Below are positions 16,503-25,969 of a DNA stretch of 64,000 nucleotides, one piece after another. The DNA is from Smithella sp. (GTDB lineage: Bacteria; Desulfobacterota; Syntrophia; Syntrophales; Smithellaceae): assembly GCA_012510495.1 (NCBI GenBank), contig JAAZHX010000057.1, positions 26,183 to 90,182 of the forward strand, given 5' to 3'. The notes below the pieces were generated by a model. The model saw only the letters and a program-made list of their open reading frames with translations, ran no database searches and had not been told where the DNA came from. The translations under genes and the position numbers were made by a program. How positions within the stretch are numbered: the stretch's first letter is position 1; the number at the start of each line of letters is the position of its first letter.

Positions 16503-17975
16503 TTAGAGTAACCGTTCGAGTTCCTTGTCGAAATGTTCATGCCCCGCCATCTTCCGCGCCACGGCGAAGGACCCCATGAGGCACCCCATCAGCCCCGGAG
16601 CCATGGCGTTTTGTCCGGCCAGATAAAGCCCGCCGACGGGAAGTCTGCCAAGCGATGCAATTTTCAGCAGTTGCCGGGAGGAGCGCAAGACGCCGTAACA
16701 GGAACCTTCCGGGCAGTTGACGTGGTCGCGCAGCGAAAGCGGCGTGAAGACATCCAGAAGGCGGAGGTTTTTCAGGGGGCCGAAGACGGCGGATGATTCG
16801 GCAACGAGCTTATCGGCCAGCACCTTTTTTTCCTGTTCGTAATCTTTTCCGCGCCGTCCCGTTACGGTGTTTTTCCACCGGCGCCAATCGCGGTAAGACG
16901 AGAAGGTGATGATGGACAGCAGATTCGTCGCCCGTCCGTCGCCCCGGAGCACCTGATAAAAAAAACCGCTTTCGATTTCTCCGCGGTCGTTGGCCCGAAG
17001 CCGGTAAAGATTGTAATCGACGGCGGGATGGGCCTCGGCGTCCACGCCGGCCTGAACGGCAAGGACACCTTCGGTTTCTTCCAGGCCGGCAATTCTCTCC
17101 CGCAGGGATGCCTTGAGCGCGTCCTGGTCCAGCAGGCCGAGCAGGACCTTGGGGTGAACGGCCGCCACCACCACGTCCGCCGGCAGAAAATCGCCCGCTT
17201 CCAGATCGACCCCGGTCACGCGTCCCTGCTGGGTTCGAACATGCCGGACGGCTGAGCCCGGCAGCAGCCGTCCACCCAGATCCTCAAACCGCGCGGCGAA
17301 GGCGTCCGCCAGACGCCGCCCGCTTTTCGGGCGCCACGATGAAAACAAATATCCAGACACGACCATCTGATGAAAAATGACCGGACAATCCTTCAGCGCG
17401 ACGCCGACCAGCTGGCAGGGCGCAGCAAGAACGGCCCGCAGTTTCGGGGACGCGCCCAGGCAGTCGAGCAGCTCTCCCATCGGACGGAAGGAATCCATGT
17501 TGACAAAGGGGTTGCCGCCGTCAAAGAAGAAAGGCGATGCCGTCATGACACCCGCGGTTGTGCGCAGTCCTTTCATCAGCGTGTTCAGCGCGGCACGGTC
17601 GGAGGGACAGGCTTCCCGGAGATTTTTTTCGTAAGCGTCCAGACCCTCGGGCAGATCAAAAACAAAATCATCAAAAATATAGCGGTCGGTGACGGTCCGG
17701 TTTTCCATGCGGGAAAAAAGGCTTTCCGGGTCAATCCCCAGCACGCGGAACATTTTGCCCAGCGGTTCGGAAGCTCCCAGCGCGCCGACATAATGCACGC
17801 CCACCGGACAGTCAATTCCCAGGCGTGAATACGAGCGCATCAGGCCGCCCGGCTCTCCGTTTTTTTCCACGATCGTCACGCGATAGCCCAAAAGCGCAAG
17901 CAGGATGCCTGTGGAAAGGCCGCCGGCGCCCGAGCCAATGACAACGGTATTTTTCCCTTCCGCAGGTTTTTGCAT
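16503..17975 (-). CDS. CrtI/retinol-saturase-like FAD oxidoreductase
   Basis: 490 residues. The N-terminal FAD site reads G-S-G-A-G-G-L-S-T-G followed by V-E-K-N-G-E-P-G-G, and the C-terminal G-G-L-Y-L-A-G-Q-N-A-M-A-P-G-L motif closes it, as in phytoene desaturases and retinol saturases. These enzymes dehydrogenate, isomerise or saturate polyenes. No carotenoid genes (phytoene synthase, GGPP synthase) are present. Within an operon of type-II fatty acid enzymes it more likely acts on an ACP- or lipid-bound chain. This gene is not part of canonical aryl-polyene clusters as I know them; comparable genes were noted in candidate ladderane loci. Confidence 0.85.
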   Translation of the reverse strand: MQKPAEGKNTVVIGSGAGGLSTGILLALLGYRVTIVEKNGEPGGLMRSYSRLGIDCPVGVHYVGALGASEPLGKMFRVLGIDPESLFSRMENRTVTDRYIFDDFVFDLPEGLDAYEKNLREACPSDRAALNTLMKGLRTTAGVMTASPFFFDGGNPFVNMDSFRPMGELLDCLGASPKLRAVLAAPCQLVGVALKDCPVIFHQMVVSGYLFSSWRPKSGRRLADAFAARFEDLGGRLLPGSAVRHVRTQQGRVTGVDLEAGDFLPADVVVAAVHPKVLLGLLDQDALKASLRERIAGLEETEGVLAVQAGVDAEAHPAVDYNLYRLRANDRGEIESGFFYQVLRGDGRATNLLSIITFSSYRDWRRWKNTVTGRRGKDYEQEKKVLADKLVAESSAVFGPLKNLRLLDVFTPLSLRDHVNCPEGSCYGVLRSSRQLLKIASLGRLPVGGLYLAGQNAMAPGLMGCLMGSFAVARKMAGHEHFDKELERLL

Positions 17976-17993
17976 ATAGACTTTTCCTGAAAA

Positions 17994-18647
17994 TTATTTC
18001 CCCGAACGCACTTCGTCCGGAACGGTTTCCGATTCGATGAGCGTCATGGACAGAGAGTAACCGATCCTTTCCGACGCCTGAAGCTCGATGGCGGCGTAGG
18101 GATTGGCGCCTGCCGCAAGCGCCACGCTGCGCCGGAGCCTGCCGCCTTCGGTATAGCGTTGGATGTGGACGCCCCCGTCACGGTCCTTTCCGACATCCAG
18201 CCAGCCTCCATCCCGCAAGCGGCGCCGGCAGACAGTCCCGCCCGTATCCCCAACGCCCGCCCGGTCGATCTCTTCCTGCGGCTTCAAAAAAATCAGTTCG
18301 ATATCGTCCATCATGCCGCGGACCACCTCTGCCGCATCAAACGGCGGGAGCGCCCGGCTGATGTTCGTGCCGGAGGGGGTTCGCGAGGCTTCAAAAAAGA
18401 CCATGCCCTCCGGGCTCATCAAAGCGCAGGAAAGCGTCCTCGATGCCGGGTTCGCCACCGTCACGCCGATCATCACGGCCCTGGTTTCGCCGGCCACGGC
18501 CGCTTCAATCGTATGGATGAAGCGGGTTTTTTGGGCGACGAAGGGAGAAGGGCAGGCACTCCCGGCAGCGGCGGACGGCCGGATTTCCGGCAGAGACGAA
18601 CAGGACGCCAGCAGCAGGGAGAGAATCAGAAGCAAGCGGACGTTCAT
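17994..18647 (-). CDS. DUF3261-type outer-membrane lipoprotein
   Basis: 217 residues. The signal peptide ends in a lipobox L-L-A-S-C with Cys16; the next residues are Ser-Ser, compatible with outer-membrane sorting. The body shows the S-P-E-G and D-D-I-E-L-I-F patterns of DUF3261 lipoproteins, which accompany LolA-like and MMPL proteins in aryl-polyene clusters, probably as a LolB-like acceptor. The start codon overlaps the LolA stop (ATGA). Assignment rests on length, lipobox and neighbours more than on strong motifs. Confidence 0.72.
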   Translation of the reverse strand: MNVRLLLILSLLLASCSSLPEIRPSAAAGSACPSPFVAQKTRFIHTIEAAVAGETRAVMIGVTVANPASRTLSCALMSPEGMVFFEASRTPSGTNISRALPPFDAAEVVRGMMDDIELIFLKPQEEIDRAGVGDTGGTVCRRRLRDGGWLDVGKDRDGGVHIQRYTEGGRLRRSVALAAGANPYAAIELQASERIGYSLSMTLIESETVPDEVRSGK

Positions 18648-19267
18648 GGAATGTCCTGAAAGGTGCCGGGGGGCAGGGCCGGATTGACAGCCGTGTGCAG
18701 AAAGTCAATCCTGGTTTCGGCCGCGGCGCCCTCCACGATCCGCACGGTTTTCACGACGGCGTCTTTCCGGGATACGGTGATTTCTATTTTTTCAATCACG
18801 CCGGCCGTGTTTTTTCCCGTCGGTGTGAGGACAATCACCGTTTCCGGCCCTTCCCGCACGGAGGCGGCAAAGGACGGGTTGGCGGAAAATTTTCCTTTCA
18901 TCCACCACGCCACTTCGTCGAGCACGAGTTTCATCGCCTGGGCGCCGCCGGTCTTGTCCTCGATCATTTTGCCGCCGGAGGCGATGTAGCGTTTCGAGAT
19001 TCCGCCGTCCGAGATCACAATGCTCCGGATCGGCTTGACGTATTCCCAGCGGATGGAATCCGGAGCGGCATAAAAGAATTTCCCCGTCGAGACCAAAGGT
19101 TTGGACAGGATCTTCATGGATTTCTTCTGCACGAAATCGGCGGAAAGAGACGAAATGCGCGCCGCGTCCCTGCGCAGCCGGTCGAAGTCATCGACCCCGG
19201 CGGCGGGAAGCGCCACCAGAAGCACAAGCAGCAAAACGGATAGGAGGCTGGCGGCCTTCACGCGCAT
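18644..19267 (-). CDS. LolA-like periplasmic lipid carrier
   Basis: 207 residues with a signal peptide (M-R-V-K-A-A-S-L-L-S then a Leu-rich core, cleavage after L-P-A-A-G). The mature part matches LolA: S-A-D-F-V-Q-K-K at the start, G-K-F-F-Y-A-A-P-D-S-I-R-W-E-Y, and a half-barrel strand pattern. Here it likely ferries the locus product or a lipoprotein between membranes. The ATG at 19267 lies two bases after the FabG stop with GGAGG upstream; starting at 19333 would give an implausible basic leader. Confidence 0.83.
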   Translation of the reverse strand: MRVKAASLLSVLLLVLLVALPAAGVDDFDRLRRDAARISSLSADFVQKKSMKILSKPLVSTGKFFYAAPDSIRWEYVKPIRSIVISDGGISKRYIASGGKMIEDKTGGAQAMKLVLDEVAWWMKGKFSANPSFAASVREGPETVIVLTPTGKNTAGVIEKIEITVSRKDAVVKTVRIVEGAAAETRIDFLHTAVNPALPPGTFQDIP

Positions 19268-19269
19268 GA

Positions 19270-20004
19270 TCAGAACATTCCTCCGTTGACAGAAATAACC
19301 TGCCCGGTGATGTAGGAAGCGTCTTCGGAGCACAAAAAGCGGATCACGCGGGCGACCTCTTCCGGTTTTCCTACCCGAGCCATCGGAATGACGCTTTTGA
19401 TGATATTTTCGTCCATCGGCATGCTGCTGAGCATATCGGTGGCGATGGGGCCCGGTGCGACCGCGTTCACGCGGATGCCGAAGCGGGCGACTTCTTTGGC
19501 GAGTGAACTGGTTGCGGCGTTGAGGCCGGCTTTCGCCGCGGCATAATTGGCCTGCCCGCGATTGGGGACCATGGAGGAAATGGAAGAAACGGACACGATG
19601 CAGCCGCGCTTTTTACGGACCATTTCACGAAGGACGGGTTTCGTGACGAAGTAAAATCCGTTGAGCGTTGTATTGATCACGCGAAGCCACTCGTCTTCTC
19701 CCATCATCATGAAAAGACCGTCCGCGGTGACGCCGGCATTGTTGACGAGCACGTCAATCCGTTTGTGCTCCTGCACAATCGCGGTTAGGGCTTCTTTGAC
19801 CCCAACGGCGTCGGCCACGTCGAATTTTCTTGTCTCACCGAAGCCGCCCGCGGCCTGCACCTGCGCCAGCGTTTCGGCCGCAGCGGCTTCGCTGGCGTTA
19901 TAGTTGATGATCACAAAATAACCGGTTCGGGCCAGTTCCACAGCCGTGGCGCGTCCGATGCCCCGGCTGGCACCCGTCACCAGCGCGATTTTTCTTTCTT
20001 CCAT
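19270..20004 (-). CDS. 3-oxoacyl-ACP reductase (FabG-like SDR), arm A
   Basis: 244 residues, classical short-chain dehydrogenase. NADP site T-G-A-S-R-G-I-G (10-17), N-N-A-G at 88-91, and the catalytic Ser141-Tyr154-Lys158 set (Q-A-N-Y-A-A-A-K). It reduces the 3-keto group after each condensation. The C-terminal I-T-G-Q-V-I-S-V-N-G-G-M-F is intact. In order it follows the dehydratase and precedes LolA, the same order as ApeP-ApeQ-type pairs in aryl-polyene loci. Confidence 0.88.
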   Translation of the reverse strand: MEERKIALVTGASRGIGRATAVELARTGYFVIINYNASEAAAAETLAQVQAAGGFGETRKFDVADAVGVKEALTAIVQEHKRIDVLVNNAGVTADGLFMMMGEDEWLRVINTTLNGFYFVTKPVLREMVRKKRGCIVSVSSISSMVPNRGQANYAAAKAGLNAATSSLAKEVARFGIRVNAVAPGPIATDMLSSMPMDENIIKSVIPMARVGKPEEVARVIRFLCSEDASYITGQVISVNGGMF

Positions 20005-20031
20005 GATGGTATTTTTCTCCTTTGGCGAATT

Positions 20032-20454
20032 TTACCCCTCATCCTTGTTGAGGCGAATGGCCTGGATGACGGCCGTGAGCAGCGTTTCGTTTCCCGAGGT
20101 TACCGTGCCGTTGATGACGGCGTAATCGTCAAAGGAATACTGGCTCGTGATCGAAACCGTGATGCAGGTTTGCAAGTCAAGAACGTCCCGGTGAAATTCC
20201 GCAGACTTGATGCCCACCATCCATCCTTTGATGGCGTCCTGACCTTTCTTCTTCCGCTTGTAGCCTTCCACCAGAGCGGCGGTCTGGGCGACGGCTTCGA
20301 TCAGAACGATGGAATGGACGGTCCGTCCGTCGAAAAGAGGCCAGCGCTCGTTGACCACGGCGGTGGCAGTGCCGGAGCTATCCTGCAATTCTATGGCCTG
20401 TGCGATGATTTTTATAGGTTCACGATGCGGAATCACGGATTCGATGTCGATCAT
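20032..20454 (-). CDS. ApeP/FabZ-like hotdog 3-hydroxyacyl-ACP dehydratase
   Basis: 140 residues, one hotdog domain. It begins with the family P-H-R-E-P motif (9-13) and has a central helix H-S-I-V-L-I-E-A-V-A-Q with His47 and Glu53 as likely catalytic pair. The FabZ H-F-P-G-x-P motif is absent, as in the ApeP branch. It removes water from 3-hydroxyacyl-ACP to give the trans-enoyl group kept in polyenes. First gene of arm A, with a GAAGGAGAG ribosome site and a candidate promoter 25-55 bp upstream. Confidence 0.83.
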   Translation of the reverse strand: MIDIESVIPHREPIKIIAQAIELQDSSGTATAVVNERWPLFDGRTVHSIVLIEAVAQTAALVEGYKRKKKGQDAIKGWMVGIKSAEFHRDVLDLQTCITVSITSQYSFDDYAVINGTVTSGNETLLTAVIQAIRLNKDEG

Positions 20455-20478
20455 CGGCGCTCTCCTTCATTCGGGTAC

Positions 20479-20508
20479 AAATTAAGGAGAAAACCATCCG
20501 AAAGTCAA
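20479..20508 (-). promoter_or_regulatory. Candidate sigma-70 promoter of arm A
   Basis: Read on the minus strand: TTGACT (20503-20508), an 18-bp spacer, TAATTT (20479-20484). It points into the dehydratase gene. The same two hexamers, 17 bp apart, precede arm B at 27523-27551. Confidence 0.45.
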
Positions 20509-20652
20509 TCAAAAACATTGCGCGCCCGCGCCCTCGTTTCGTGCGCAACGCTCATTGCCTTACGGCCGGGTTCCGCCGCCGACAGGCGTCGGGCGATCAA
20601 AGGCAAAACCGAAAGAGGAACACTCATCCCTTTCCATTCATCAATTTTTTCT

Positions 20653-20675
20653 ATCCACCAGTCACCATCCACTAT
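20653..20675 (+). repeat. Dispersed 23-nt intergenic repeat, copy 1
   Basis: Begins ATCCACCAGTCACCATCC and continues CACTAT at its end. The copy at 35601-35623 differs only by C-to-A changes at two positions. Both copies lie upstream of plus-strand acyl-activation or hydrolysis genes. Confidence 0.6.
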
Positions 20676-20839
20676 CCACCATTGTCACCCCCCCCCGCGG
20701 AAAAGCCTTGACTTCAACGACGAGAGTTCATTATACTTTGCTCCGATTCATGGTTCAGGCATTTGCAGCGGCGTCACGTCATCACTTCAGCCACACGAAC
20801 AGCCTTTTGTTTTTCTGATCAGGAGAAAGGGAGGAAAAA

Positions 20840-22339
20840 ATGGCGCGTTTCCGTGAGTACGACAAATACGATGGTCTGGGGCTGGCCGAACTGGTCAGAA
20901 AAAAGGAAGTGACCCCGCTGGAGCTTTGCGAAGAAGCCATCGGGCGCATCGACAAACTCAATCCGCAGCTCAACGCGGTCATCTGCCGGATGGATGACGC
21001 GGCCCGCGCCGCGGCCATGAGTCCGATTCCGGAAGGCCCTTTTTCCGGCGTGCCGTTTTTGTGCAAAGATTTGGTTTCCGCCATCGCGGGAGCGCCCATG
21101 ACCAAAGGCAGCAAATCCTGCCGTAATTACGTGCCTTCGTTCGACAGCGAAATGGCCAGGCGCTTCAAGGCGGCGGGGCTGATCGTTCTGGGAAAAACCA
21201 ACACACCGGAATTCGGCCTCATGGGAGTTACCGAACCCGAACTGCACGGTCCGACGCGCAACCCCTGGAATCCGGATGTCACGCCCGGCGGCTCCAGCGG
21301 CGGTTCGGGCGCGGCGGTAGCCGCGGGCTTCACCCCGCTGGCATCGGGCGGCGACGGAGGCGGATCGATCCGCATCCCCTCTTCCTGCTGCGGCCTCTTC
21401 GGACTCAAGCCCACCCGCGGCCGCAATCCGCAGGGACCCGAATCAGGCGAAGTCTGGCAGGGCGCGGAAGTGGAGGGTGTGCTGACCCGATCCGTGCGCG
21501 ATGCGGCCGCTGTTCTGGATGCCACAAACGGCGCGGATCCCGGCGCCCCCTATATCCTGCCCCGGCCGGAAAGGCCGTATCTGGAAGACACGCGGCAGAA
21601 TCCGCCCCGGTTAAAAATCGGGTTCACGGTGGAATCGCCGCTGAAAGCCGACGTTCATCCCGAATGCGTTGAGGCCGTGAGAAATGCGGCCAAACTTCTG
21701 GAGAGCCTTGGTCATGCGGTGGAAGAAGCCAGACCGGACATTGACGGAGAGACGGTGGGTAAAAGCTACATCATGCTGTATTTCGGTGAGGTCGCGGCGG
21801 ACATCCGGGAGCTCACAAGCGTCGTCGGCAGGCCGCTCACCCATGCCGACACGGAGGAAGCCACCTGGGCCCTGAACCTGCTGGGAAATACTTTTTCCGC
21901 GGGCGACTTTGTCCTGGCCAAACGGCAATGGAACACCTTTGCCCGGCAGATGGCCAAATTTCATGAAACCTACGATCTGTACCTGACGCCCACGATTGCC
22001 TCGCTGCCTCCGCGCATCGGCGAATTGCGGCAGAAGCCGGTCGAACTGGCCTTCCTGAAAATCATCAACAGCCTGAACCTGGGAGGCCTGCTCAGAGCGA
22101 CGGGCATCGCCGATATGCTGGCGACCAAAGGCCTGTCCAAAATGCCTTTCACGCAACTGGCCAACCTCACGGGCCAACCGGCCATGTCCGTGCCCCTTCA
22201 CTGGAGCAGGGAAGGACTGCCCTGCGGCGTGCAGTTCATCGGGCGCTTTGGTGAAGAGTCGCTCCTGTTTCAACTGGCAGGCCAGCTTGAACGGGCGCAG
22301 CCCTGGTTTGACCGCCGGCCGCCCCTGATTCGGGACTGA
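20840..22339 (+). CDS. Amidase-signature family enzyme
   Basis: 499 residues. The Ser-cisSer-Lys triad is visible: Lys in F-L-C-K-D, the [14 protein letters not shown] loop, and the nucleophile region [11 protein letters not shown]. It resembles 6-aminohexanoate-cyclic-dimer hydrolase and other broad amidases. Expected reaction: amide to acid plus ammonia or amine. It stands alone between arm A and the acyl-CoA ligase pair and could supply free acids for those ligases (inference). The start has a good GGAGAAAGGGAGG site. Confidence 0.88.
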   Translation: MARFREYDKYDGLGLAELVRKKEVTPLELCEEAIGRIDKLNPQLNAVICRMDDAARAAAMSPIPEGPFSGVPFLCKDLVSAIAGAPMTKGSKSCRNYVPSFDSEMARRFKAAGLIVLGKTNTPEFGLMGVTEPELHGPTRNPWNPDVTPGGSSGGSGAAVAAGFTPLASGGDGGGSIRIPSSCCGLFGLKPTRGRNPQGPESGEVWQGAEVEGVLTRSVRDAAAVLDATNGADPGAPYILPRPERPYLEDTRQNPPRLKIGFTVESPLKADVHPECVEAVRNAAKLLESLGHAVEEARPDIDGETVGKSYIMLYFGEVAADIRELTSVVGRPLTHADTEEATWALNLLGNTFSAGDFVLAKRQWNTFARQMAKFHETYDLYLTPTIASLPPRIGELRQKPVELAFLKIINSLNLGGLLRATGIADMLATKGLSKMPFTQLANLTGQPAMSVPLHWSREGLPCGVQFIGRFGEESLLFQLAGQLERAQPWFDRRPPLIRD

Positions 22340-22676
22340 CGGGAGAGCTTGAAAAAACGCCTCCCCTCCCTGCAGATATGAAAATCGTTTTGCAACAGGG
22401 CAGGCGCTTCGGATGAACGGAATCTGCGTCTGATCCGTTTCGCAAAGGCGATCATTCAGTATTATTCAATGTTTGTCGTTTCCAGACCTGCCTGAAAAAA
22501 GATTTGCGCCAATTTTCAATGATTTTATTGACATTTTCTATAAATCACGTATATTCGCCCCAGTTTACGTTAAGTGATCCTGTGTCACTTTTTTACGAAA
22601 TGAGTCGTCGGGCAGACACCGGACAGCATCCGGCGGCAAGCCTGATGCCGAAAAATATTATCAAGTGAGGTGGTTT
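22340..22676. other. Intergenic region with promoter of the ligase pair
   Basis: 337 bp, A+T-richer than its neighbours, no gene seen. It contains the promoter at 22528-22555 and leaves a leader of about 115 nt before the ligase start. Confidence 0.5.
22528..22555 (+). promoter_or_regulatory. Sigma-70 promoter for the acyl-CoA ligase operon
   Basis: TTGACA (22528-22533), 16-bp A+T-rich spacer, TATATT (22550-22555). The consensus -35 and the strong local A+T bias make this one of the best promoters in the window. Confidence 0.6.
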
Positions 22677-24320
22677 ATGTCAGGTTTTGTGAACAAAACG
22701 ATGGGGAACGTGATTGAGGAAACGGCCGGCCGGTTTCCCGATCATCCGGCGTTGATAGCTCCGCAGTTTCAGGTCCGGCTCAGCTACCGCGAACTTTATG
22801 AACAATGCCGCAAAACCGCCCGGGGCCTGATGGCGATGGGCGTCAGGCGCGGCGATCACGTTTCCGTCTGGACGACCAATGTGCCGGAATGGATATATCT
22901 GCAATTCGCTCTGGGCATGGTGGGCGGCATTCTGGTGACCATCAACACCAATTACCGGTCTCACGAGCTGGAATACATCCTCAGGCAATCCGATTCAACA
23001 ACCCTCTTTTTGATTGACCGCTATCGGGATACCAGTTTTTACGAAACGGTCCGGCATATCATTCCGGAGCTGGACGCCTGTGAACCCGGAAAGCTGGCTT
23101 CCTCCAAACTGCCGATGTTGAAAAACATTGTGCATATCGGAAACCGGGAAAGCGCGCCGGGCATGTTCAAATTTTCCGATCTGATCACCATGGGCGGGAG
23201 CGTTTCAGAGCAGGAACTGGACAACCGGATGAAAACGCTCACCGATGACGATGTCATCAATATGCAGTATACGTCGGGAACGACGGGGTTTCCGAAAGGC
23301 GTGATGCTTTCGCATCACAACATCGTCAACAACGCCCGCATGGTCGGCGACGTCATGGGGATGACCGAAAAGGACAGCCTGCTGATTCAGGTGCCCGTTT
23401 TTCATTGCTTCGGGTGCGTCATGAGTACGCTCAACAGCGTTTACCACGCCTCCGCCATGGTGATGCTGGAGTCTTTCGACCCGCAGCTGTCCCTGGAGGC
23501 GATTCACAAAGAAAAGTGCACGGCGGTCAACGGTGTGCCGACGATGTTCATCGCCATGTTCCATCATTCCGATTTTGACCGCTATGACATGACGTCCCTG
23601 CGGACCGGCATTATGGCCGGCGCGCCCTGCCCGGTCGAGGCCATGAATCAGGTGCGCACGAAAATGCACTGTCCCGAAGTCGTCATCGCGTTCGGCCAGA
23701 CGGAATCCGCGCCGGTCATGACCATGACCCGCCGCGATGATCCGGTGGAATTGCGCGTGGCCACGGTCGGCCGTCTGCTGCCGGACATCGAGGGGAAAAT
23801 CATCGATCCCGAGACAGGCGAAGATTTGCCCGCGGACACCCAGGGTGAAATCGTCACGCGCAGCGCCTGCGTGATGAAGGGCTACTACAAAATGCCGGAA
23901 GCCACGGAAGCCGCCATTGATGCCGAAGGCTGGCTGCACACGGGGGACCTGGGCAAGATCGACCCGAACGGCTATTTTAAAGTCACCGGCCGGATCAAGG
24001 ACATGATCATCCGGGGCGGTGAAAATATTTATCCCCGGGAGCTGGAAGAATTCATCTTTACGCATCCCAAGGTGCAAGACGTCCAGGTCGTCGGCATTCC
24101 GGATCCGAAATACGGCGAGCAGGTTCTCGCGGCCATCCATCTGAAAAACGGCAACCGGGCCACGGCGGAGGAGTTCATCGAATTCTGCAAGGGGAAAATC
24201 GCACGCCATAAGATCCCCAAATACTGGGAGTTTGTGGAGGAATACCCGATGACGGCCAGCGGCAAAATTCAGAAATTCAAGATCAGGGAAATGTTTGAGA
24301 AGAAGTATAAAGAAGGCTAA
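22677..24320 (+). CDS. AMP-forming acyl-CoA ligase 1
   Basis: About 547 residues, ANL superfamily. ATP-binding P-loop Y-T-S-G-T-T-G-F-P-K-G, A5 motif F-G-Q-T-E-S, A7 T-G-D-L, A8 hinge G-R-I-K-D-M-I-I-R-G-G-E-N-I-Y-P and C-terminal Lys in S-G-K-I-Q-K are all present. It should activate a medium- or long-chain fatty acid, or an aryl acid, to CoA ester. The ATG at 22677 has GAGGTGG just upstream. It forms an operon with a second, divergent ligase 31 bp downstream and a MerR gene; such pairs feed beta-oxidation in syntrophs. Confidence 0.9.
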   Translation: MSGFVNKTMGNVIEETAGRFPDHPALIAPQFQVRLSYRELYEQCRKTARGLMAMGVRRGDHVSVWTTNVPEWIYLQFALGMVGGILVTINTNYRSHELEYILRQSDSTTLFLIDRYRDTSFYETVRHIIPELDACEPGKLASSKLPMLKNIVHIGNRESAPGMFKFSDLITMGGSVSEQELDNRMKTLTDDDVINMQYTSGTTGFPKGVMLSHHNIVNNARMVGDVMGMTEKDSLLIQVPVFHCFGCVMSTLNSVYHASAMVMLESFDPQLSLEAIHKEKCTAVNGVPTMFIAMFHHSDFDRYDMTSLRTGIMAGAPCPVEAMNQVRTKMHCPEVVIAFGQTESAPVMTMTRRDDPVELRVATVGRLLPDIEGKIIDPETGEDLPADTQGEIVTRSACVMKGYYKMPEATEAAIDAEGWLHTGDLGKIDPNGYFKVTGRIKDMIIRGGENIYPRELEEFIFTHPKVQDVQVVGIPDPKYGEQVLAAIHLKNGNRATAEEFIEFCKGKIARHKIPKYWEFVEEYPMTASGKIQKFKIREMFEKKYKEG

Positions 24321-24351
24321 AAACCTATATTTGCCAGGAGAGGACCTCAAA

Positions 24352-25905
24352 ATGAGCAATATCTGCTATCGGGATACACTGGGGGACATGGCCCGCAGGG
24401 CGGCCACCAAATACGGAGACAAGATCGCCATCATTTTCCGGGATCTGAAAATTTCATTTTATGATCTGGAGCGCCAGGCCCGGCGCTTTGCCAATCTCAT
24501 GACCGGTTACGGCGTCAAAAAGGGCGACCGGGTGGCGATCTACGCGTACAACTCGCATTACTATCCCATCAGCATGATGGGTCTGGCCAAGATCGGCGCC
24601 ATCCAGGTTCCCATCAACTACATGCTCAACGCCGACGAGATCGCTTACGTCGTCAATCACTCCGGCTCTAAAATCTTTATCGTGGAAGACATTCTGTATC
24701 CGATCATCGCCAAGGACCAGGCGAAATTCACGACGGTCGAAAAATGGGGCTTCCTCCCGCTGGGGGATTCGCTCGTGCCGGAAGGCTTCTTCAATCTGGT
24801 GACGGAAATGGAGACCATGACCTACGACGAACCCCAGGTGGAGGTCAGCGCCGAAGACATTGTGCAGATACCCTACACCAGCGGCACGGAATCCAAACCC
24901 AAGGGCGCGATGCTGTCGCACCGGGCGCTGATGTCGCAGTACCACAGCTGCATTTTCGACGGCCAGTATGAAACCGACGACGTGAGCCTGCACGCGCTGC
25001 CCCTGTTTCACTGCGCCCAGCTCCACTGTTTCCTCATGCCGTATCTGTATGTCGGCGCCACCAACGTGATCATGCACAAGGCCGATCCCCTGGAGATGAT
25101 CAAACTCATTGAAAAATATCAGATCACGCACATGTTCGCGCCACCCACGGTGTGGATCGGAATCCTCAACCATCCGGAGTTCAAAAACTATTACCACAGC
25201 AGTCTGAAAAAGGCGGCCTACGGCGCCAGCATCATGCCGGTGGAAATCATCAAGCAGCTGGCGGTGACCTTCCGCGGCCTCAAACTGTGGAACTACTACG
25301 GCCAGACGGAGATGGGGCCGGTGGCCACGATTCTGAAGCCCGAAGACCAGCTCCTGAAGCCGGGCTCGGCGGGCAAGCCGGTGCTGAACGTGGAAACGCG
25401 GCTGATGGACGATGACGGAAAATTCGTTCCCCTGGGAGAAGTCGGGGAAATCGTCCATCGTTCCGGCCACGTCATGACGGGCTACCTCAACGATCCGGAA
25501 AAGACCGCCGAAGCCTTCGAGTTCGGCTGGTTCCACAGCGGCGATCTGGGCCGTTTCGACGCCGACGGCTATCTCTATGTGGTGGACCGCAAGAAGGACA
25601 TGATCAAAACCGGCGGCGAGAACGTGGCGTCCCGCGAGGTCGAAGAGGTGCTTTATCAGTATCCGGGCGTTGAGGAAGCGGCGGTCATCGGGCTTGCCGA
25701 TCCCAAATGGATAGAAATTGTGGCGGCGGTGGTCGTTCCGAAAAAAAGCGCTGGGCCCGGCGAAAAGGAAATCATCGCCCACTGCCGGGAGAGGCTGGCC
25801 GGATTCAAATGTCCCAAAAAGGTGATCTTTGTGGAGCGTCTGCCCAAGAATCCATCGGGGAAAATTTTAAAGCGTGAGTTGAAAGAAAAATTTGCCGCGT
25901 CGTAA
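24352..25905 (+). CDS. AMP-forming acyl-CoA ligase 2
   Basis: 517 residues, ANL superfamily. The P-loop reads Y-T-S-G-T-E-S-K-P-K-G, with Glu-Ser replacing the usual Thr-Gly; A5 is Y-G-Q-T-E-M-G-P and A8 is D-R-K-K-D-M-I-K-T-G-G-E-N-V; the catalytic Lys lies in P-S-G-K-I-L-K-R. The altered P-loop occurs in several fatty acyl and 4-chlorobenzoate-like ligases and does not remove function. The ATG at 24352 follows AGGAGAGGA. Only moderate similarity to ligase 1 means they probably accept different acids. Confidence 0.9.
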   Translation: MSNICYRDTLGDMARRAATKYGDKIAIIFRDLKISFYDLERQARRFANLMTGYGVKKGDRVAIYAYNSHYYPISMMGLAKIGAIQVPINYMLNADEIAYVVNHSGSKIFIVEDILYPIIAKDQAKFTTVEKWGFLPLGDSLVPEGFFNLVTEMETMTYDEPQVEVSAEDIVQIPYTSGTESKPKGAMLSHRALMSQYHSCIFDGQYETDDVSLHALPLFHCAQLHCFLMPYLYVGATNVIMHKADPLEMIKLIEKYQITHMFAPPTVWIGILNHPEFKNYYHSSLKKAAYGASIMPVEIIKQLAVTFRGLKLWNYYGQTEMGPVATILKPEDQLLKPGSAGKPVLNVETRLMDDDGKFVPLGEVGEIVHRSGHVMTGYLNDPEKTAEAFEFGWFHSGDLGRFDADGYLYVVDRKKDMIKTGGENVASREVEEVLYQYPGVEEAAVIGLADPKWIEIVAAVVVPKKSAGPGEKEIIAHCRERLAGFKCPKKVIFVERLPKNPSGKILKRELKEKFAAS

Positions 25906-25969
25906 ATCCGCGGGAGCGCCGACGCGCGGCGCGCGTGTCCGTAACTTTGAAAAACATCGGGAGCCGATC

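Larger units (their letters stand above)
20455..20839. other. Divergent intergenic region, arm A / amidase
   Basis: 385 bp without a convincing gene. It holds the arm A promoter, a G+C-rich stretch, a C9 run near 20689, and a repeat-like tract (20651-20680). The 23-nt word at 20653-20675 recurs at 35601-35623 with two mismatches. The amidase start has GGAGAAAGGGAGG upstream. Confidence 0.5.

Noticed and set aside
16503-17975. Carotenoid biosynthesis locus
   Set aside because: No phytoene/squalene synthase or prenyl transferase nearby; the operon is fatty-acid-type.
24454-25782. 442-codon frame antisense to ligase 2
   Set aside because: His- and Arg-rich shadow of a highly conserved ANL enzyme.
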